Assembly: GCA_949825045.1 (NCBI GenBank)
Contig: OX463822.1
Coordinates: 35,156,703-35,220,702 of the forward strand
DNA: 64,000 nt
Direction: 5' to 3'
DNA from: Argyresthia goedartella
Lineage: Eukaryota > Arthropoda > Insecta > Lepidoptera > Argyresthiidae
How positions within the stretch are numbered: the stretch's first letter is position 1; each line of letters opens with the position of its first letter. Positions 21,173 to 33,075 of this stretch are shown piece by piece. The position numbers were made by a program, and so were the translations under genes. Below the pieces are notes generated by a model, which was not told the DNA's origin, made no database searches, and worked only from the letters and a program-made list of their open reading frames with translations.

Positions 21173-22641
21173 CTTCTCAAAGTCCGTGTATATAACATCA
21201 ATTTGAGCCTTTCTGCTCATATTAGATGTTATATACTCGGTCAAAAGAAGTAAGTTGGTTTCGACTGATCTGGATTTAATAAAGCCATGCTGGGCCGTAG
21301 GTATGCTCTTGATAGTATTTGCATATACATAGTGGTATACAATTTTTTCAAACATTTTACCGAGAATATTTAATTTTGATATGGGCCTATAATTCGTTAT
21401 ATAATTTTTGACACCTTTCTTGTGAATAGGTACAATTTGTGCTTCTTTCCAACGTTTGGGAAAAACACCCTCATTCAAGGATCGTTGATAAATAATTTTA
21501 ATGGGTAGAAGAAGTCCACGCTTGCACTTTTGTATGAAAATGGCTGGTATTCCATCGGTACCGGCACTTTTTCGGTGATCAAGTCCATTAAATAACTTCA
21601 ATAACCCCGCATCAGTTACTTGAATATGACACATATTTTCAGATACAGTGTTTTATCTGACCCTGCATCAAATTTATGAGACGAGGAAGGAGTAATAAAT
21701 ACACTTTGGAAGAACTCGTTGAATGAGTTGCAAATGTCTTCTCCTTTTGAAAGTGTTTTGCCCTGATATTGCATGTTACACGGATATCCATTATTGTTCC
21801 GCTTAGACTTAATATATTTCCAAAATTCTTTAGGGTCCTTTTTTATAGAATTTTGACATCGCAACAGGTATTGCTCAAGACATTCAATTTGTAGTGCTTT
21901 AGTTCTGGATCTTATTAATGAAAAAGCTGAGTAGTCTAGCGGGTTTCTATATTTTTTCCATAAGTTATGCAATCTGTGTTTTTCTCTGAGGCTATTGATG
22001 AATGCGGGGGTGTACCACTTTGGATAATGATATCGGGACGAAGTTTTGATAGTGGGTATATGTTTAGACATTAGTACTTCCAGAATCTTGTAAAAACAAT
22101 CAACTGCATCATCGACTGAGTCAGTGTGTAATAATTGATGCCAGTTATATTGTGACAACTCTTCGTTTAATAATTTGTATTCGCCTTTGTGAAATTTCCG
22201 CAATACGCGAAGTTGGGTGCGTAATGGACGCGAGCTTAGCTCATTAATTATTAATTCAAGTGGTGGATGGAATACGTCTATTTTGCTAAGAGGCTGGACA
22301 CACTCACGGCAATCAAGAATTAGGTTTGACAAAATTAGGTCGAGTGTGTTGCCGCAGGAATTACACGTGAAGTTGTATTGAGCAAGTCCCATCAGTTCGG
22401 TCATATTCAGAAACTCCGTCGTGGCCTCTATCAAGTCTGATTTAGTTTCTCTGTGGATAGTATACCCATATGGGGAACGATCCCACGATACGAAATGAGA
22501 ATTAATATCACCTGCCAATAAAAACATATCAGAAGGCGTTTTTGTGCTAGCATACGTCATCGAGTTTATAAAATCACTTATTAATTTTGGCGCATTTTCG
22601 TCACAGGAAATTGGGGGTACATACACGGTTCCTATGTGCAA
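21173..22641 (-). pseudogene. LINE J3, endonuclease and first half of RT
   Basis: The endonuclease part reads YVPPISCDENAP, LLAGDINSHFVSWD and TLDLILSN; a long linker (HYPKWYTPAFINSLRE, KDPKEFWKYIKSKR) leads into the RT (GTDGIPAIFIQKC, ITNYRPISKLNILGKMFE, QHGFIKSRSVETN, DVIYTDFEKAF). A frame change lies near 21620-21640. The 5' end stops near 22680, where family C sequence begins. It joins the piece at 16333-17311 once the family B copy is removed. Confidence 0.8.
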
Positions 22642-22689
22642 ATCGCATGTACTTTGCGTGTCACCGCCTCCGTGGCAGTTTAATGCGTT

Positions 22690-23232
22690 TAAAATTACTT
22701 AAATTTAAAATTACTTTTTCAAAAGCTTTACTAAATGTAGGCAATACCGATATCGGTCTGAAGTCAGAAGGATCAGATGTACTACCCGATTTAAACAAAG
22801 ATACTATTTTACTGTGTTTTATTAAATCAGGAAACACGCCAGATTCAATAGATGCATTAAATATGAAAGCTAAATCAAGTGTAATAACATTTATTAGGGG
22901 CTTCACAACATGAACAGAAATATCTCAGAGGTCTGCAGTTTTCTTATCATTTATTGATTGAAAGGCTTTAATAAAACTTTATCATCTACATAATTAAACG
23001 AGAATTGATTTTCACATCTAGGTACATAGTCTTTTAGCAAACATTCAGCGACTACTTTGGAAGAGTATAAAGACTTTGTAGTAGAGATTGGGATGCCACT
23101 AAAAAAAAACAAACGCTTTAGCTACATCAATATCATTTTTGAAAGTAATATCATTAATGTTTAATTCATATTAATTGTTTTTAATACTGAGCTTTCCAGT
23201 CTTACTTTTAATTATATCCCAAGTTGATTTTA
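22690..23232 (-). pseudogene. CR1-like family C copy 1, RT fragment
   Basis: Contains DLAFIFNASIESGVFPDL, IKHSKIVSLFKSGSTSDP and SDFRPISVLPTFSKAFEKV, the start of the RT, then stops near 22690. The side toward 23232 reads STWDIIKSKTGKL, continuing the frame that breaks off at 24533. It is full of small frameshifts. Confidence 0.75.
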
Positions 23233-24017
23233 ATAGAGCAACTTCTTGGCTAAGGGAAAACTTATTAACCTTAAATGCAGATAAAACTAGGTTTTTATCT
23301 TTCTCAATTCGAAATACCCATAATACAAATGGAGTACTTTTGGCTCATTGTTGTCCTGACCCATCTCTAAATTCATGCTCATGTCCTGCTCTGGTAAAAA
23401 CCGCCAGCATTAGGTATCTTGGGGTAATAATTGATCAAAATCTTGGATTTAGACCCCATATTGATATGATTAGTGGCAGGATTCGAAAACTCATATATGT
23501 CTTCAAAACCCTACGACATGTTGCTGACGGTAAATTGATGAAAAGTGTCTACCTTGCACTTTGTCAATCTATTTTGGCATACTGCATCACGTCGTGGGGT
23601 GGAGCTCCCAAGACCACGCTTTTATATTTAGAGAGAGCACAAAGGGTAATCTTAAAGGTCTGCACTTTCCGTCCATTCTTTTACCCTACTGAACTTCTTT
23701 TCAGGTCATGTAATGTTCTTACAGTTAGACAACTCTTTGTTTACTTTACCATTTTGAAACAGCACTCACTTATGACATTTGATCCCAAATTACTGATCAA
23801 GCGCCGTAACGATAGGGTGTGTCCACAACCTAAAACTTTCCGGACCTCCTTTGCTCACAGATTCTTCCCTTTCCTTGGACCTTTGCTGTATAATAAAATC
23901 AATAGAAAAATAGACATTTACTCTCTTACCACCTATCATTTCAAGAAAACCATTTTTAATACTCTTCAAATTCTGAATTATGACCAAACAGAACAACTAC
24001 TAATGACTATAGATTAG
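23233..24017 (+). pseudogene. LINE L reverse transcriptase C-terminal part
   Basis: Open from the truncation point to the stop at 24017: DFNRATSWLRENLLTLNADK, IRYLGVIIDQNLGFRPHID, LAYCITSWGGAPKTTL and LLYNKINRKIDI. These are the thumb and C-terminal segments after the YADD box; the polymerase active site is not present. The sequence has no internal stops, so the insertion may be young. Confidence 0.8.
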
Positions 24018-24532
24018 GTGCTAAACATCAATCTTACCTCTTATATTAATTCCTGATAGTAATAATATGTGTTCTTTTTGTAATTGAATCTGTCTTACTT
24101 TGTTTTGCACTCCTTGACATTATTAAATATATTAAAGAGTATGGTACCAAAAAGCATATCAAGTGCCTGTAAACTCCTCTCCACACACCCTCTCACACAC
24201 ACTCATTCACACTCACGATATTCAAAGAGAGGTCTCTCTTATACTCACCAAGGCCTTAAGCCTATGTAAATTTTGCTCCCTTTTGTAGTTTATTTTTCCT
24301 GATTTAGTTGTACTTGGTCTAATGAATAACAGGTACTCATTTTTCGTAATGTATAGCACTTATACTGTAATTATTAGGAAGAGCGCTGAATCCTGAAATA
24401 CAGGTTAACCACCTAGCTCAGGTTCAGATGTTTTCTGTTTTTACTAGAGTTCAAATAATGCTTTACATGTATTAATTAAGCTCAAACATATCCTAGTGTA
24501 ATACCTCGTTATGATAAATAAATAAATTATAA
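23233..24532 (+). mobile_element. LINE L, 5'-truncated insertion
   Basis: Carries the RT C-terminal part and a 3' UTR ending in a GATAAATAAATAAATT stretch at about 24510-24530. It interrupts family C copy 1 between IK and STW. The flanks share only a short ATTT-like duplication, so exact ends are uncertain by a few bases. Confidence 0.7.
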
Positions 24533-25600
24533 ATTATTTAATTTTGTTACCACTTTTTCTTATTTTAGATCTGATATAATTTGATTTTGCAATTTGACAA
24601 ACTTTTCTAAAGATTTTTGAGTACTTTTTTACTTTATCCATGAACTCTTCACTATGATTCCATTGTTTTTCACTATATAATTCATATAAATTTTGTCTAC
24701 TTTTAAGTATACCTACTGTGGCCCACTTACTAAAGTTAAGTTTGTCTGAGACCACAATCAATCTGGTAGTAAATACTGCATTGAAAGCATTGCTGAATTT
24801 GTAAAAAAAAATACCAAATTGACTCATTAGGGTTATTATTAGAGTAATTAATAAGTAGTTTGCTATCCCAATTAAATTTAAACCTTCCAAACCAATGTGC
24901 AGTCACAGGTATGTATTGTATCTTTCTTGTAGAACTTTTTTATGTTGAATTTCTAGTCTAATGTATTGACCTAAATGGTCTGACATTAAATTACTTATAT
25001 TTTTTTTAAGTACAATTTTTTCATTTGGATAAGTAAATATATTGTCTATACAAATTGCTGAGTTTCAGTTATTCGACTAGGTTCCATGAAAAGTGGCTTT
25101 AAGTTGTGAGAATTAAATAAGTTAGTTAGTCTCGTACTAAGGGAGTAAGTTTCTAATAAATTAACATTGAAGTCTCCACATATCATGAGAGTTTTAATAG
25201 ATTTTGATACTTTAAATAATATGTCATCCATGACTTTTTCAAAAACATCAAATGAACCTGATGGTGGGCTGTAAACGCTCAATGTGGCTTTCAACTGATA
25301 AACATACTATGTCATTACGATTTTTGAACTTTAAGTGTTTATTTAGAAATATTAGAGAGCCTCCACGAACAGCATGTAATCTGCAAAAAAAAATACCAAC
25401 CTGGTGGTTACTGAAATTGAACATCATGAGCTCATGGCTTTTTAGCCAATGTTCTGTTAGACATAAAATATCAATATTAAAAGAGCTCCTGTATAATTAC
25501 AACTGTAATAATTTACTGCTAATACCTTGAATATTTTGGTGGACCAGATTAGTAAACTTTGCATTTATTTTACATTTTTGAGTTTTTCTGTTTTATTTTT
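24533..25600 (-). pseudogene. CR1-like family C copy 1, endonuclease and linker
   Basis: The linker reads FSNAFNAVFTTRLIVVSDK and SRQNLYELYSEKQWNHSEEF; the endonuclease reads YSPPSGSFDVFEKVM, MICGDFNVNLLETYSL and LFMEPSRITE, with CLTEHWLKSHELMMFNFS upstream in a shifted frame. Many stops and shifts. Upstream the sequence passes directly into the first coiled-coil ORF, so the second ORF1 part is deleted in this copy. Confidence 0.7.
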
Positions 25601-26508
25601 ATTTTTTAGCATTTATTTTTATTTTTTTATAAACTTATTAATTTTTACATATTTTCTCAACTTATTTTTACTCAGTTTCAATTTGTGTGTGCTGTCCCTG
25701 CTGCTGGCTGCCACATTACACACTGAGTCATCCATAGTAATGTCAATAGTCATAGTGGGCAAGCTACAGCCCGCAACAGAGACATGGCCCAAGGAAGTAT
25801 TTACTGCTACCAACTCATCAAATAAGCTCTGCGTGGTCACTGGGGCAGAGCTAATAGCCGCTTCTTCCAGCTGTGTAATATGTTGGTGGGCATCACACAG
25901 TTCCTTCTCCAGGATTGAAGTTCTGTGCAGGACGGAGTCAAACTAAGTCCCACAGTGCTCATCAAACCCATCTATTATTAGTTGCAGCCTCCTCAGTAAT
26001 AGAAATATTAATAGAATGTAGCGCGGACAGTTCCTTCTTTAATTTTTGATTGTTTTCTAAGGTTTCTAAGATAGTTTTTTCATTTTCATCTCTTTCTGCT
26101 TCTAATTGTTCCACCTGTCCCTTTGCTTGCTTTAATTCCTGCAAAACCAGTTGGAGCCTGGACTCCGCTTGGCGAGACAAAGCATTGCGAGTCATCATTA
26201 TGATTAGTAATGTGAAAACAAAGACAAAAAGCTCTCGCTATGTAGCAAGGGAAAGGCAAGACAATGTCAATTGAACACAGTGTCAAGACAGTTTGAATCG
26301 TCCTTTTGTCTGTTGGTCCGTGATCGATTATTTTATCACAATTATAATTCTGACCGCGTTTAGCACTGGCACATTTTAGTGAGCTTAGTAAGACTGCGCA
26401 GTCCGTTTTAAAGGTAATTTCATTCCCCTCTGCATCACTTATCAAGTGCATTGCCTCATGTAGGAGACTCAGTGTTTCAGCTTGAAATACTGTCATCTCC
26501 TTTCAATA
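25601..26508 (-). pseudogene. Family C copy 1, first coiled-coil ORF and 5' region
   Basis: A coiled coil (LQLVLQELKQAKGQVEQLEA, ETLENNQKLKKELSAL) is followed by HITQLEEAAISSAPVTTQSL and LKLSKNKLRKYVKINKFIKK. A small deletion near 25985 removes part of the coil relative to copy 2 at 40.1 kb. Upstream, 26300-26400 encodes a short peptide stretch with LKCASAKRGQNYNCDKII, also kept in family A copy C. The 5' end is near 26508, where family A copy A begins. Confidence 0.65.
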
Positions 26509-26759
26509 GTCAATAGTCAATAGTCAATGTACTTTATTACTGTAGATATTTACATATACTTAGCAAACGTCATTTTTGCCTCTTCTCTACATTGTACCAC
26601 TGTGGGAGAAGAAGGGCGTAGAAACTCCCACAGATTGATTTTTAGATCTCTTTTAAAAATAGGTTGTGCTTAACTAATACAATTATGATTTATTTTTATT
26701 TAATAAGCTGGAATAAATAATTACAAAATTATTAACAGTAAGGTCTGTGTTGAGCCAGA

Positions 26760-29310
26760 TTAACCCCATACAGTCCTGTCATTTAAGTAATCTTGAACAT
26801 TGTAATATCCCTTTTTCGACAAAGTCGCTTTAACATGCTTTTTAAATTGCTCAAATGGCAATTTCAAAATCTCCAGAGGTATCTTATTGTAGTAGAGAAT
26901 GCACTGACCCTTGAAAGAATTGCTAACCTTCGCGAGTCTAAAACGGGGCGCACATAGTCTGTGATTATTTCTTAGGTTAACATTACAGCTGTCGCTAAGT
27001 TTGGAAAATGTTGTAAGGTTCTTGCGAACATACATTATATTTTCGAAAATAAATTGACTAGCTACTGTTAGTATGTCAATTTCTTTAAAAAGCTCTCTTA
27101 AGGAGTCTGTTCGTTTTAAATTATAAATTGCTCGAATAGCTCTTTTCTGTAAAATAAAAATAGTTTGAATATCCGCTGCTTTCCCCCACAACAAGATACC
27201 ATAGGACATCACACTATGAAAGTAACTAAAATATACTAGCCTAGATGTAGCCACATCCGTGCTTTGTCTGATGTTCCTAACAGCGTAAGCCGCAGAACTT
27301 AATTTACCAGCCAATTTATCTATGTGGGGTCCCCACTGCTATTTGCTATCAATGGTTATTCCAAGAAACTTCGTATCATTTACCAATTCTAACGTGCTGT
27401 TGTCTAACACTAAACTGGTCTCAACTTGCCTGACATTTGGAAGTGAGAATTTGATACACTTGGTTTTACCAGCGTTTAACAATAAATTATTAACTGTGAA
27501 CCAATTCAAGGTTAAAGACAATACACCATTAACATCATCAAAATCTCCTTTTTGTCTTTCAATTTTGAAGACCATTGAAGTATCATCAGCAAACAACACT
27601 ATGTCAGTTAATTTCTCCACCATGAAAGGCAGATCATTAATATATACCAGGAATAAGAAAGGGCCTAATATGGAACCTTGTGGAACGCCAATTTTAACAC
27701 CCGATCCATCAGATTTTACGCCGTTAACTTCTGCCTTTTGAATTCTATTGCTTAGGTATGATCTTAGTAGATCCAACGCTTTATTTCTAACTCCGTAATG
27801 ATTTAATTTAATTAATAGCGTATTATGATCAATCCAATCAAACGCCTTCGACAGGTCGCAAAAAACTCCGATAGCATCATGTGCGGCCTCCCATGCAGAA
27901 TAAATATGAGATACAAGGGTAATACCTGCATCCGTAGTCGATTTACCCCTAGTGAAACCATATTGTTTAGCGTGGAGTTGTTTTGTACGGTTGAAGTGTG
28001 AGAGCATTTGATTGAGTATAATCTTTTCAAATATTTTACTTAGTGTTGGAAGAACAGATATTGGTCTGAAATTTGAAGGATCGCCCTTATCTCCCGACTT
28101 GAACAGAGGTATCAGTTTACTGTGTTTCATGAGGTCTGGAAAAGCCCCATCGTCAACACATTTATTGAATATTTATATATTATAAGCTAAGTGTGGGGCT
28201 ATAACTAGAATTACTGAACCAATGACTTTGACTGATATACCCCACAGGTCTTCCGTATTTTTTTAGTTAAGTAATTTAAACGTTTTGACAATGTCCTGGG
28301 GATATACATGATGAAATTTTAAATTTACATTACTGACGCTAGTGTAATTTTTTAATAAAGTCTCTGCTTCAAATGGAGATGAATTTAGACTGTCCGTTGT
28401 GAGTACGGGTACATTGGTGAAGAATGTTTCAAAAGCTCGAGCAACATCAGCGTTGGATTTAACAACATCATCACCTATCTGTAGGCAGAAATCATTGTCC
28501 CTTGGTATAACTTTGCCAGTTTCGCGGTTTATTATTTGCCAAACTCTTTTCATTCTATTATTTGAATTTTGAATTTTTCTATTAATGTGTAAAGTTTTTG
28601 CAGTTCTACAAACCAACTTGAAAGTTTTGGAATATTTTTTAAAATAGTCATGAAATTTTCGATCAAAGTTATAGGTTTTTTGATCATAAAGGTCATACAA
28701 GATAACTCTACTTTTACGAATTCCAAACGTTGCCCAGTCATTAAATTTAGATTTACCGTTGTACTCACTGACTTCCTTTAATTTGAAAACTTTATTGAAT
28801 TCTGTCTAAATAATGTTGAAGAAGTCTGAGTAGATTTTGTTTGGGTTGTGTTCATTAAAATCCGGTGCTGGCAAATTTATATCTAAGTTTTTCGTATATG
28901 TCTCTAGTCTATGGGATGTAATAGGCCTATAAAATGATGGACCAGTCTTATCCTTAATAGTAATTGGGAATGAAACTGTTTGACCACTATGATCGGAAGG
29001 TAAGCAGTTAATTACACTTTTACTTGTGAATGCACAGTCACAAAAAACGTTATCTAAGCAAGTTTGGCTGGTTAGTGTAATTCTAGTCGGCTCTTGAAAT
29101 ACATGACATAAAGTAAATGATTTAAACAGAGTTATTAATCGTCGCTTCAGTGTTGTATCTACAAGCAGATCTACATTAAGATTGCCACAAATAATTAACT
29201 TTTTTCTGTTATTACAAAGTTTAATGAGGGCTTCCTCCATAATTTTCTCAAATATTTTGAAATTGCCATGGCCTCTTTCATCCCTCGGTGGCCTGTAGAC
29301 ACAAACAATA
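26760..29310 (-). pseudogene. Family A copy A ORF2, endonuclease C-part and RT
   Basis: RT blocks: NFRPISVLPTLSKIFEKI, KQYGFTRGKSTTDAG, FCDLSKAFD, VPQGSILGPFLFLVYIND and FADDTSMVF, then a C-terminus ending NDRTVWG at 26760. The endonuclease part shows LIICGNLNVDLLVDTT and FQEPTRITL, against GDLNVDLL with the expected Asp in copy C. Frameshifts occur near 27335, 28140, 28265 and 28800. Inactive. Confidence 0.8.
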
Positions 29311-29520
29311 TTACCTGATCAAACGAACTTACCTGAAGTGAAGTTCGATCTTAATTATCTTGACTTCGTCGAGGAGATTTATTTTAACCATGTAGTAGCC
29401 CTGCTACACGAACCATAATCCGCACATAGCATTCAGCGTCACAAAAAGAGGAAGAAAACCTTCCTTGACCGCTGTAGTGGGGTTGCGCATGCAGCGCCCC
29501 GCCCGTCCAAACTCATATTT
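29311..29520. repeat. DIRS inverted terminal repeat at the 3' end
   Basis: Starts TTACCTGATCAAACGAAC. The outer 63 bases are specific to this end; from 29374 to 29520 it is the inverted copy of 34275-34421. The outer part is repeated, inverted, in the internal complementary region. Confidence 0.85.
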
Positions 29521-29619
29521 CAGAGAATAAAGAAGAAGAAAAATAAGCACGTAAATATGGTTGGTATAACCTACCAGCCATGGGAGAGTATCTATGACAA
29601 TAGAGGGAGGGAGGGATCC

Positions 29620-29731
29620 TAAATCTCCTCGACGAAGTCAAGATAATTAAGATCGAACTTCACTTCAGGTAAGTTCGTTTGATCAGGTAATTATCTTGCC
29701 TTCGTCTCAGAGATTTATTTTAACCATGTAG
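29620..29731. repeat. DIRS internal complementary region
   Basis: 29620-29690 is the reverse complement of the outer element end 29311-29382, and 29691-29731 is the reverse complement of the opposite end (34440 downward). The two halves meet at GATCAGGTAA|TTATCTTGCC, the junction expected if the two ends were joined head to tail in a circle. In DIRS replication this region is thought to template completion and circularisation of the cDNA. Confidence 0.85.
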
Positions 29732-29862
29732 ATGTTCAGAGAACATAAAGAAAATAAGTCTTAAAGACACATAATCAATTATTTATTTAATAAAAAATAA
29801 AGGTGATTAAGTTTTAACATTGTCTACTTATTATTTGTGATAACATACTTATAAGTAGGTTA

Positions 29863-29866
<4 letters not shown>

Positions 29867-29917
<51 letters not shown>
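29867..29917 (+). repeat. 51-base A homopolymer
   Basis: An uninterrupted A run on the plus strand (poly-T in the sense of the DIRS element), between the recombinase stop and the internal complementary region. The exact length may be affected by sequencing or assembly. Confidence 0.8.
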
Positions 29918-29919
<2 letters not shown>

Positions 29920-29929
29920 CATAGACACT

Positions 29930-30826
29930 TTATAATTGAACTAGATTAGGATTACAATCAACGATAGGACGGTTGTAAAAATTTGCGAAAACAGCTGACT
30001 GGTCAGACCACCCGGCAGATTTTCGTATTGTGTCGACGCTAACACCAGCGAGCAGCGCCGCCGAAGTGGCGGCGTGACGCGTGCTGTGCGCAGAAAATAT
30101 TGAAGTGTCGACCCCGCTGTCGTGTAACGTTTGTTTTATCCAGCGCCCGATGGTCTGAGCAGTTGCGTTCTTATAAGGTCTCTTGTAAGTTAGAATAAGG
30201 TTTACAACTGAAGTAGGTCTTTTGGGAGCGGAGACTAGAATATAGGATTTTAATGTGGTTGCCGGACATATGGATGGTTTTTGGAGAAAAAATGGTAAAT
30301 TCAAAACTGGCTGTGCACGACCAATGCAAGAAGTCTTAATTAAATCAGTAATAGTAATTATGATTTTATCACTAAATTCTAAAATATTTGAATTTTTAAT
30401 CAATGATAACGTTTGAGTCCTTTGACCTGTAGCTAAAGCCAACAGTACAACTAATTTTTTACTGATTTGTTCAAAAGTTAGTGAATCATTAGGGAATTGA
30501 TTAGATAAGTATTCCAGAACCATATTAGGGTTCCATGTAATATTGTAACGAGGGAATGCAGGCCTTAATCTAAAGATTCCTTTAAAAAATCTTTTTAATT
30601 TCTCATCATTGGAAATGTTATTTATTGATATCAATGAAATTGCTGACCTATGGCTATTAAGCGTGCCGTAAGATGCGCCTGATTGAAATCGTTGCGTTAG
30701 AAAACTCAAAAGGGAGGCTACATTTACATAAAAAAAATCAACATTATTGTGTCGACAATAATCCCACCATTGTTTTAGGCTGGAGTTATATTGGGATTTT
30801 GTACTTTGTGTAATGGATGAGCACAT
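29930..30826 (-). CDS. DIRS tyrosine recombinase
   Basis: 298 residues from the first ATG. The catalytic domain shows the Arg region GQRTQTLSLIK (about residues 141-151), the HxxR box as HSTRHAATSAALL (about 249-261) and GWSDQSAVFANFYNR with the nucleophilic Tyr near residue 286. These are the R, H-R and Y of the family. The frame stays open upstream through QAFLKQGVPDSAIDIM to about 30900, overlapping the end of pol, so the native protein may start earlier or be made by frameshift. It would integrate circular element DNA without target duplication. Confidence 0.9.
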   Translation of the reverse strand: MCSSITQSTKSQYNSSLKQWWDYCRHNNVDFFYVNVASLLSFLTQRFQSGASYGTLNSHRSAISLISINNISNDEKLKRFFKGIFRLRPAFPRYNITWNPNMVLEYLSNQFPNDSLTFEQISKKLVVLLALATGQRTQTLSLIKNSNILEFSDKIIITITDLIKTSCIGRAQPVLNLPFFLQKPSICPATTLKSYILVSAPKRPTSVVNLILTYKRPYKNATAQTIGRWIKQTLHDSGVDTSIFSAHSTRHAATSAALLAGVSVDTIRKSAGWSDQSAVFANFYNRPIVDCNPNLVQL

Positions 30827-30858
30827 TATGTCTATAGCAGAATCAGGTACCCCTTGTT

Positions 30859-33075
30859 TTAAAAATGCTTGCCTGATAACACACTCGCAGCCAGCGAAAG
30901 GTGTTTGTGCAGTGGGTGTTTCAATCTGAAAGAGGATGAAAGAAGGTCTTTACTTGGGGGAAAAAAAATAGGATTTGTCGTGGAAAGGGATTTAAACATG
31001 GGGAACCAGGCTTGCGACGGCCAGTAGGGTACTACGACAATGCCAGTGGCTTTGTCAGTGATAATTTTATTTAAGGTTTTTAATATTAAAGAAAACGGTG
31101 GAAAAGCATAAAAGAAGTATGGTTTCCAATTGATTGTAAATGCATCTATGTTAAACGCATACGGGTCTGGTTTCCATGATATGTACTGAGCACATTTTGC
31201 ATTTATTCGCGACGCAAAGAGGTCAATGTTTGGCTCGCCAAAGGATGTAACAATTTTTTGAAATGATTTTGAACTGAGTTGCCATTCTGTATCGACATTG
31301 AGATTTCTGGATTCCCGGTCGGCATGTGTATTTTGGGAAGATTTAATGTAAGAAGCAAATATAAAAATATTTCTTTCTTCGCACCAATTCCATATAAGTT
31401 TAGCTAGGTATGTCAGATGAGGATATTGGATACCTCCCATACGATTCACATAAGCGATAGCCGTTGTGTTATCGATGCGTAAGAGTAACTCACAATTCGT
31501 ACAACTTTTGGCGAATGTCTTAAGTCCAAAATAGACTGCCAGTAACTCCAAGTAGTTAATGTGATGGGCACGTTCCGTATCAGTCCAGAGACCACCGGTA
31601 TGCTGACCATTACATGATGCTCCCCAGCCAGTCGTCGACGCGTCTGTAAAGATCTCTAGTTCATAACAACCGTGTCTTATTGGATTATTACCTGATGGTA
31701 TTACTCGTTTGAACCACAACAAGTCTTTTTCTACGTTAGTTGGGATTGTCATGAACTTATCATAATTGTCGTTGTTGTTAAGTAGTGCTAGATACTTGAC
31801 CCTCTCCAACGACTTAGTATGAAGCCACGAGTAAGCTATGGCTGGGCAGATTGCGGTAAGAGAACCTAAAAACGCGGCAAAATCCCGGATACGGATATTT
31901 TGATTTTTTGAAATGTGGTCCAAGATTAATTCTAAGCGGCGAACTATATTGCATCTTTTTTGATCTGGTAGTTCTAATGTCATTTTGTGTGAATTAAGGA
32001 TAAATCCTAAAAATTTGCATTCTTTACTAGGTGTCAATGTGCTTTTATTATAGTTTATTACGAAACCTAAACTGGTTAAACATCTGACAGTTTCATGAAT
32101 GTTATCTAGACAATCGTCATAGGATCTGCCTAAACACCATATGTCATCTAGGTACCGTACCGATGTTAACCCTTGCGATCGCAGATGCGCGACGACAGGC
32201 TGGAGGATCTTTGTGAAGATGTACGGGGCCGAACATAAACCGAAGGGGAGGGCCGTGAATTCGTATAATTCATTCCTAAACATGAAACGTAAGTACTTGG
32301 AATGACCGGGAAATATAGGCAGAACAAAATAAGCCTCTTTTAAATCGATATTACCCATATATGAATCTCTTGTCATTAACCGTGAAGCGGTTCTAATATC
32401 CTCCATTTTAAAATGTTCACAATATATAAATTCATTTAATTTTTTCAAATTAAGGATGAAACGCATTGAACCATCACTTTTTGGTGTTAAAAAAATGTCA
32501 GAAATGAACTGCCCCTCAACAGGTTTACATTTCCTTATAGCTTTCAATTCTTTAAGGTGTGATAACTCTTTATCTATCGATTTTTTCTCGGCCTCAGTAA
32601 ACGAACGTTCTTTGAAAAGTAGTTGTTTAGGTATTTCTATGAAAGGTAAACTATATCCGGAAATAGTATTTAAAATAAAATCGTCACATGTAATTAGTTT
32701 CCATGCGCTTTCAAAATAACGTAAGCGACCGGCATGTATGGTTACCTCGAGGGGTTGTACGTCTTCTAGTGCGGCCGATCGCCCGACGGATACTGCGCCG
32801 CTGATCTGTGCGGGGGCTGGCGGCGCGGCGGCGGCGGTGGCGGCTGGCGGCGCGGCGGCGGCGGCGGCGGCGGTGGCGGAGGACGTCGACGCGGAGTGTA
32901 TGTCGTTCTCTGCCCACCGCGACTCGGCTGGGATGGACCGGCGACGGCGCGGTAGTGGCGCTGGCGGTTCGGTGGGCCTCTCCAGTTTAAATTGATGCCA
33001 GATGTACTTGCTGCAGGCCCCTGGATTATTTGGCCCGTTCTTATAATGCCTCGAGAGTTTTTCACTAGGTCGCAT
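30859..33075 (-). CDS. DIRS pol: reverse transcriptase, RNase H and methylase-like domain
   Basis: 738 residues. The RT lies at about 170-400, with SDGSMRFILNLKKLNEFI, MGNIDLKEAYFVLPI, LPFGLCSAPYIFTKIL and the catalytic VRYLDDIW. RNase H follows with LEIFTDASTTGWGAS, NYLELLAVYFGLK and LRIDNTTAIAYVN. The last part, PNIDLFASRINAKC and FFYAFPPFSLI, is the DAM-methylase-like segment typical of DIRS/PAT elements. It overlaps gag by 310 bases in another frame. The N-terminal 110 residues are Ala/Pro-rich, from a GC-rich tract. Confidence 0.9.
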   Translation of the reverse strand: MRPSEKLSRHYKNGPNNPGACSKYIWHQFKLERPTEPPAPLPRRRRSIPAESRWAENDIHSASTSSATAAAAAAAPPAATAAAAPPAPAQISGAVSVGRSAALEDVQPLEVTIHAGRLRYFESAWKLITCDDFILNTISGYSLPFIEIPKQLLFKERSFTEAEKKSIDKELSHLKELKAIRKCKPVEGQFISDIFLTPKSDGSMRFILNLKKLNEFIYCEHFKMEDIRTASRLMTRDSYMGNIDLKEAYFVLPIFPGHSKYLRFMFRNELYEFTALPFGLCSAPYIFTKILQPVVAHLRSQGLTSVRYLDDIWCLGRSYDDCLDNIHETVRCLTSLGFVINYNKSTLTPSKECKFLGFILNSHKMTLELPDQKRCNIVRRLELILDHISKNQNIRIRDFAAFLGSLTAICPAIAYSWLHTKSLERVKYLALLNNNDNYDKFMTIPTNVEKDLLWFKRVIPSGNNPIRHGCYELEIFTDASTTGWGASCNGQHTGGLWTDTERAHHINYLELLAVYFGLKTFAKSCTNCELLLRIDNTTAIAYVNRMGGIQYPHLTYLAKLIWNWCEERNIFIFASYIKSSQNTHADRESRNLNVDTEWQLSSKSFQKIVTSFGEPNIDLFASRINAKCAQYISWKPDPYAFNIDAFTINWKPYFFYAFPPFSLILKTLNKIITDKATGIVVVPYWPSQAWFPMFKSLSTTNPIFFPPSKDLLSSSFRLKHPLHKHLSLAASVLSGKHF

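Noticed and set aside
23790..23996. Minus-strand open frame
   Set aside because: Antisense to the LINE L reverse transcriptase, without motifs of its own.
32738..32995. Ala/Gly-rich open frame on the plus strand
   Set aside because: Shadow of the GC-rich overlap of DIRS gag and pol.
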